Below are positions 61,657-64,000 of a stretch of 64,000 nt of DNA, piece by piece. The translations under genes and the position numbers were made by a program. The stretch is from Holothuria scabra (Eukaryota; Echinodermata; Holothuroidea; Aspidochirotida; Holothuriidae). Position 1 is the stretch's first letter. The number at the start of each line of letters is the position of its first letter. The DNA lies in contig CM074179.1 in the NCBI GenBank assembly GCA_037179385.1, positions 73,831,719-73,895,718 on the forward strand, in the 5' to 3' direction. Below the pieces are notes generated by a model. The model did not search any database, had not been told where the DNA came from, and saw nothing but the letters and a program-made list of their open reading frames with translations.

Positions 61657-62133
61657 CAGGGTTGTCCAACCTACGGCCCGCGGGCCATGGTCCGGCCCGC
61701 GAGAAGGTTGCGTCCGGCCCGTCAGTAATAATCTATACTGCAAAATTATTCAATAAGCAGATTGATTGATGACAATTTTAGGCTTCGTCGTCCGCTATGG
61801 CACATTTACTTTTTATTTCAAATGTCTGCTACATGTATCTACATAGGAGTGTTGTCCGAAGGGGCTGGTTGAGAATGATTCAGGAGGAGTATAAAAAAAA
61901 AAATAAAAACTGTCCGAAAATTCTGCCCAATACCATCAATTTTTGCTTAAATTTATTTACTTGTTCAATCAAAACCGAAAATGAATCAGTGTTCCCTACG
62001 CGCAATGATTGCATTTTGTTGCCTTGGGCGTCGGGAAAAATTGAAAAAAAAAAAAAACGCGTATAGAATGCGGGCCCACGTTCATCATAACCATCACATG
62101 TGGCCCACCGCTGCGAAAGGTTGGACAACCCTG
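61657..62133 (+). mobile_element. Non-autonomous hAT element, 477 bp
   Basis: Perfect 16-bp terminal inverted repeats CAGGGTTGTCCAACCT with the perfect 8-bp target duplication GTATAGAG (61649-61656 and 62134-62141). The GC-rich ends (cggcccgcgggccatggtcc) are typical of this widespread hAT MITE type. No transposase. Confidence 0.95.
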
Positions 62134-62141
62134 GTATAGAG

Positions 62142-62534
62142 TGTATGATATCAAGTGGTTATAGAGCATACTTGCAGTCGGGAGGTCGGGAGTTTCAGTC
62201 CTGTCCGGGTCACATCGAAGATTTCTAAAACGGAACATACTGCCATTGTGCTTGGTGCTCAACATAAGCAATAGGGAAAAGAAGCCAGCGAACCACAACC
62301 CGTGCCCGCTTCGACTTGAACCAATATGTTGGAGACTGGGAGACTGTGCTGTTCTAACTATAGCATTAGATTGGGAGGAAACAGTGTAATGATGTCAGTT
62401 GCGAAATGTAAAAGATGGAGGTGAAGTTCCAATAAAATTCCTTTATGCCAAATTTCCTAGGAAATCTACTTTCCTTAGTAAAGGCAATTATGAGAATTAA
62501 AATGGTCCGTGTGACCAAATGAAGGGCACTGTAA
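62142..62534. other. Non-coding region
   Basis: Nothing recognised. Confidence 0.4.
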
Positions 62535-63056
62535 CCAGTGGCGGAGCTAGGAGTTTCGGTCAGAGGGGACGAAAATGGTCTGCAGGGGCGCTTCGAAGGA
62601 GTAAATACCCTGAGCCTCCGCACAATCGAAGCCACGGCTTTTCAGATTTTCCATTATTTTGATCTTCACCTGGTAGGAGACTACTTTGACATTTCTCGTC
62701 AGTAAGTTTTCCTATTAAAACATATTACAATTTCTATCCATGAGCCTCCGCTGAAGAAAATTCGGGGGAAGGGGGACTTAATCCTATCAGGGGAAACCTC
62801 CGCGCCACCATGAGTTGGCGCGGAGCGCAAGAAAATTTTGGCCCAAAATGTCGCTCAGATCGCTGGAAATGACATTTCTAAAGCCTATTTACCGCATATA
62901 AATAGGAAAAACACTGAGTGAGCTGTTAAGAAATATTGATGTTCTTCGTCACGGTATTTTCTTTATGTCTTCTTCGTTTTTTCAGGTTTTTTTAAATTTA
63001 TTTACTAGGGGAGGGAGAGTTCACCCCCTTGCCCCTACCTGCTGCGGACGCGCATG
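62535..63056 (+). mobile_element. Probable hAT element with uncertain right end
   Basis: Left end CAGTGGCGGAGCTAGGAG is a typical hAT terminus. The interior carries the 'gcgccaccatgagttggcgc' family segment. A degenerate possible right end (ctgcggacgcgcatg) lies at about 63042-63056. No matching 8-bp target duplication was found. Confidence 0.6.
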
Positions 63057-64000
63057 TTTCTATCCTTCTCTTCCACATTTTAGTATGAAGGAAGTCATTA
63101 TATTTTGTGAGTTATTGTCAGGTCTTGATTAAGATTATCAAGTAATAATGGGCTACTTTTTGAGGGTAAAGATTAAACCTGCTAGGGCTAAATAGCCAGC
63201 AATCTTACAGAGGGAAAAGTTATGGAAATTAACCACAGCTAGGTGTATATTTTTGGCGCCTGGAAATCAAGATAAGTACACGAAGAACATTAAATGAGGA
63301 AATTTAAATCATGCGATCACTCTGATATAGCCATTAATTAAGTACTTTGAAAAAAATAGCTAAGGCAAGAGGTCTACTTGGCTTTCTAGGTACCGAATTC
63401 ATAATAAATAAAAGTAGCCTCAACTTAAGCTTTTTTGATGCAATGTTCTTGCATTTTAGACCACGGAAGTACAGAAATAAGCAATTTCATAGAATTATCG
63501 TGCATTGTCAGAAATAGCCATTTATTATGATAATTATCACTTGAAGGAAAGCAAAATGAGAACTACTCATTACAACTCTTAAATCATTACCACTATGATA
63601 ACAGTTCTATTTAATTTAAACCTGAATGTTCTCTTAAAAAGGATTTTGAAAAATGTCTTTTCATTGTTTATGTTGACAATTATCCCCGACAACAAGAGGG
63701 CTGTTTGCGCTGCAATTATTGCTGGGCCGTTTGCAACATCTTTATCTGGCCGGGAGGGTTAATTTAATGTCAGTCTGTGTATTTTGTAAGCTTATAATCA
63801 CGCTTGGTGTGGAAGCAATGAACTTAGCACAGCGACAACATTCATTTATAGGTATAAAGCATGAAGATGCGTTTGCGGCAAAACCTATCCCTTTTTTACA
63901 GAAGATGACCTTTTTCATCAGAATGAAGTGCAGTTGGTACATTTATTGGTAGCTGTTTGAGCATTTTGTTATCTGGGCCTTAAAACAACGCTATTAAATT
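63057..64000. other. Non-coding region
   Basis: Nothing recognised up to the window end. Confidence 0.4.

Overview
The window looks like genomic DNA from a marine invertebrate deuterostome, most likely an echinoderm. This is inferred from AT-rich, intron-rich DNA, recurrent 'taggcct'-type words, heavy dinucleotide microsatellite content, the mix of Penelope-like (PLE), BEL/Pao, PIF/Harbinger and hAT elements, and an immunoglobulin-superfamily receptor with phase-1 exons. No ribosomal, tRNA, prokaryotic or organellar gene was recognised.

Host genes. A plus-strand gene occupies about 1.5-14.8 kb. Its exons were assembled from splice signals and matching intron phases: an Ig V-like domain exon (1496-1822, phase 1-1), two stalk exons (6167-6246, 6793-6850), a transmembrane exon (9166-9270) and four small cytoplasmic exons ending in a TGA at 14814-14816. 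The signal-peptide exon was not found and may lie left of the window. A second, isolated Ig-like exon candidate sits at 60836-60947. Everything in between is dominated by transposable elements (TEs).

Mobile DNA, left to right. (i) Four copies of a ~355-bp MITE embedded in (TA)n. (ii) A 1.2-kb terminal-inverted-repeat (TIR) element at 4199-5412. (iii) A 40-bp minisatellite of ~1.3 kb in the receptor's longest internal intron. (iv) A 608-bp hAT element at 9975-10582 with perfect 8-bp target duplications. (v) A cluster of PLE pieces at 17.8-20.6 kb between (TA)n tracts, with a GIY-YIG endonuclease ORF, a ~650-bp near-perfect palindrome and several hammerhead-ribozyme-like motifs. (vi) A 17.3-kb PIF/Harbinger element (20642-37959) with a CTG target duplication. 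It carries a three-exon HARBI1-like transposase disrupted by two nonsense codons and, convergently, a Myb/SANT-like partner gene; a 2.5-kb hAT element with 8-bp target duplications sits in the partner gene's intron. (vii) A nearly complete 3.5-kb PLE (40758-44286) with two almost identical pseudo-LTRs and one reading frame broken by a single TAA. (viii) Duplicated low-copy segments at 44.4-51.7 kb. (ix) A deleted and rearranged BEL/Pao element (53329-56616) whose two LTRs differ by a precise GT...AG insertion. (x) A LINE 3' fragment and further hAT elements to the right end.

How it fits together. The TE stratigraphy is readable: a PLE-type palindrome inside a TA microsatellite was the Harbinger target, and the Harbinger was later hit by a hAT. 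PLE and MITE copies abut (TA)n tracts throughout, so those tracts are either preferred landing sites or products of these elements. All statements come from reading the sequence; no alignments, folding programs or database searches were run.
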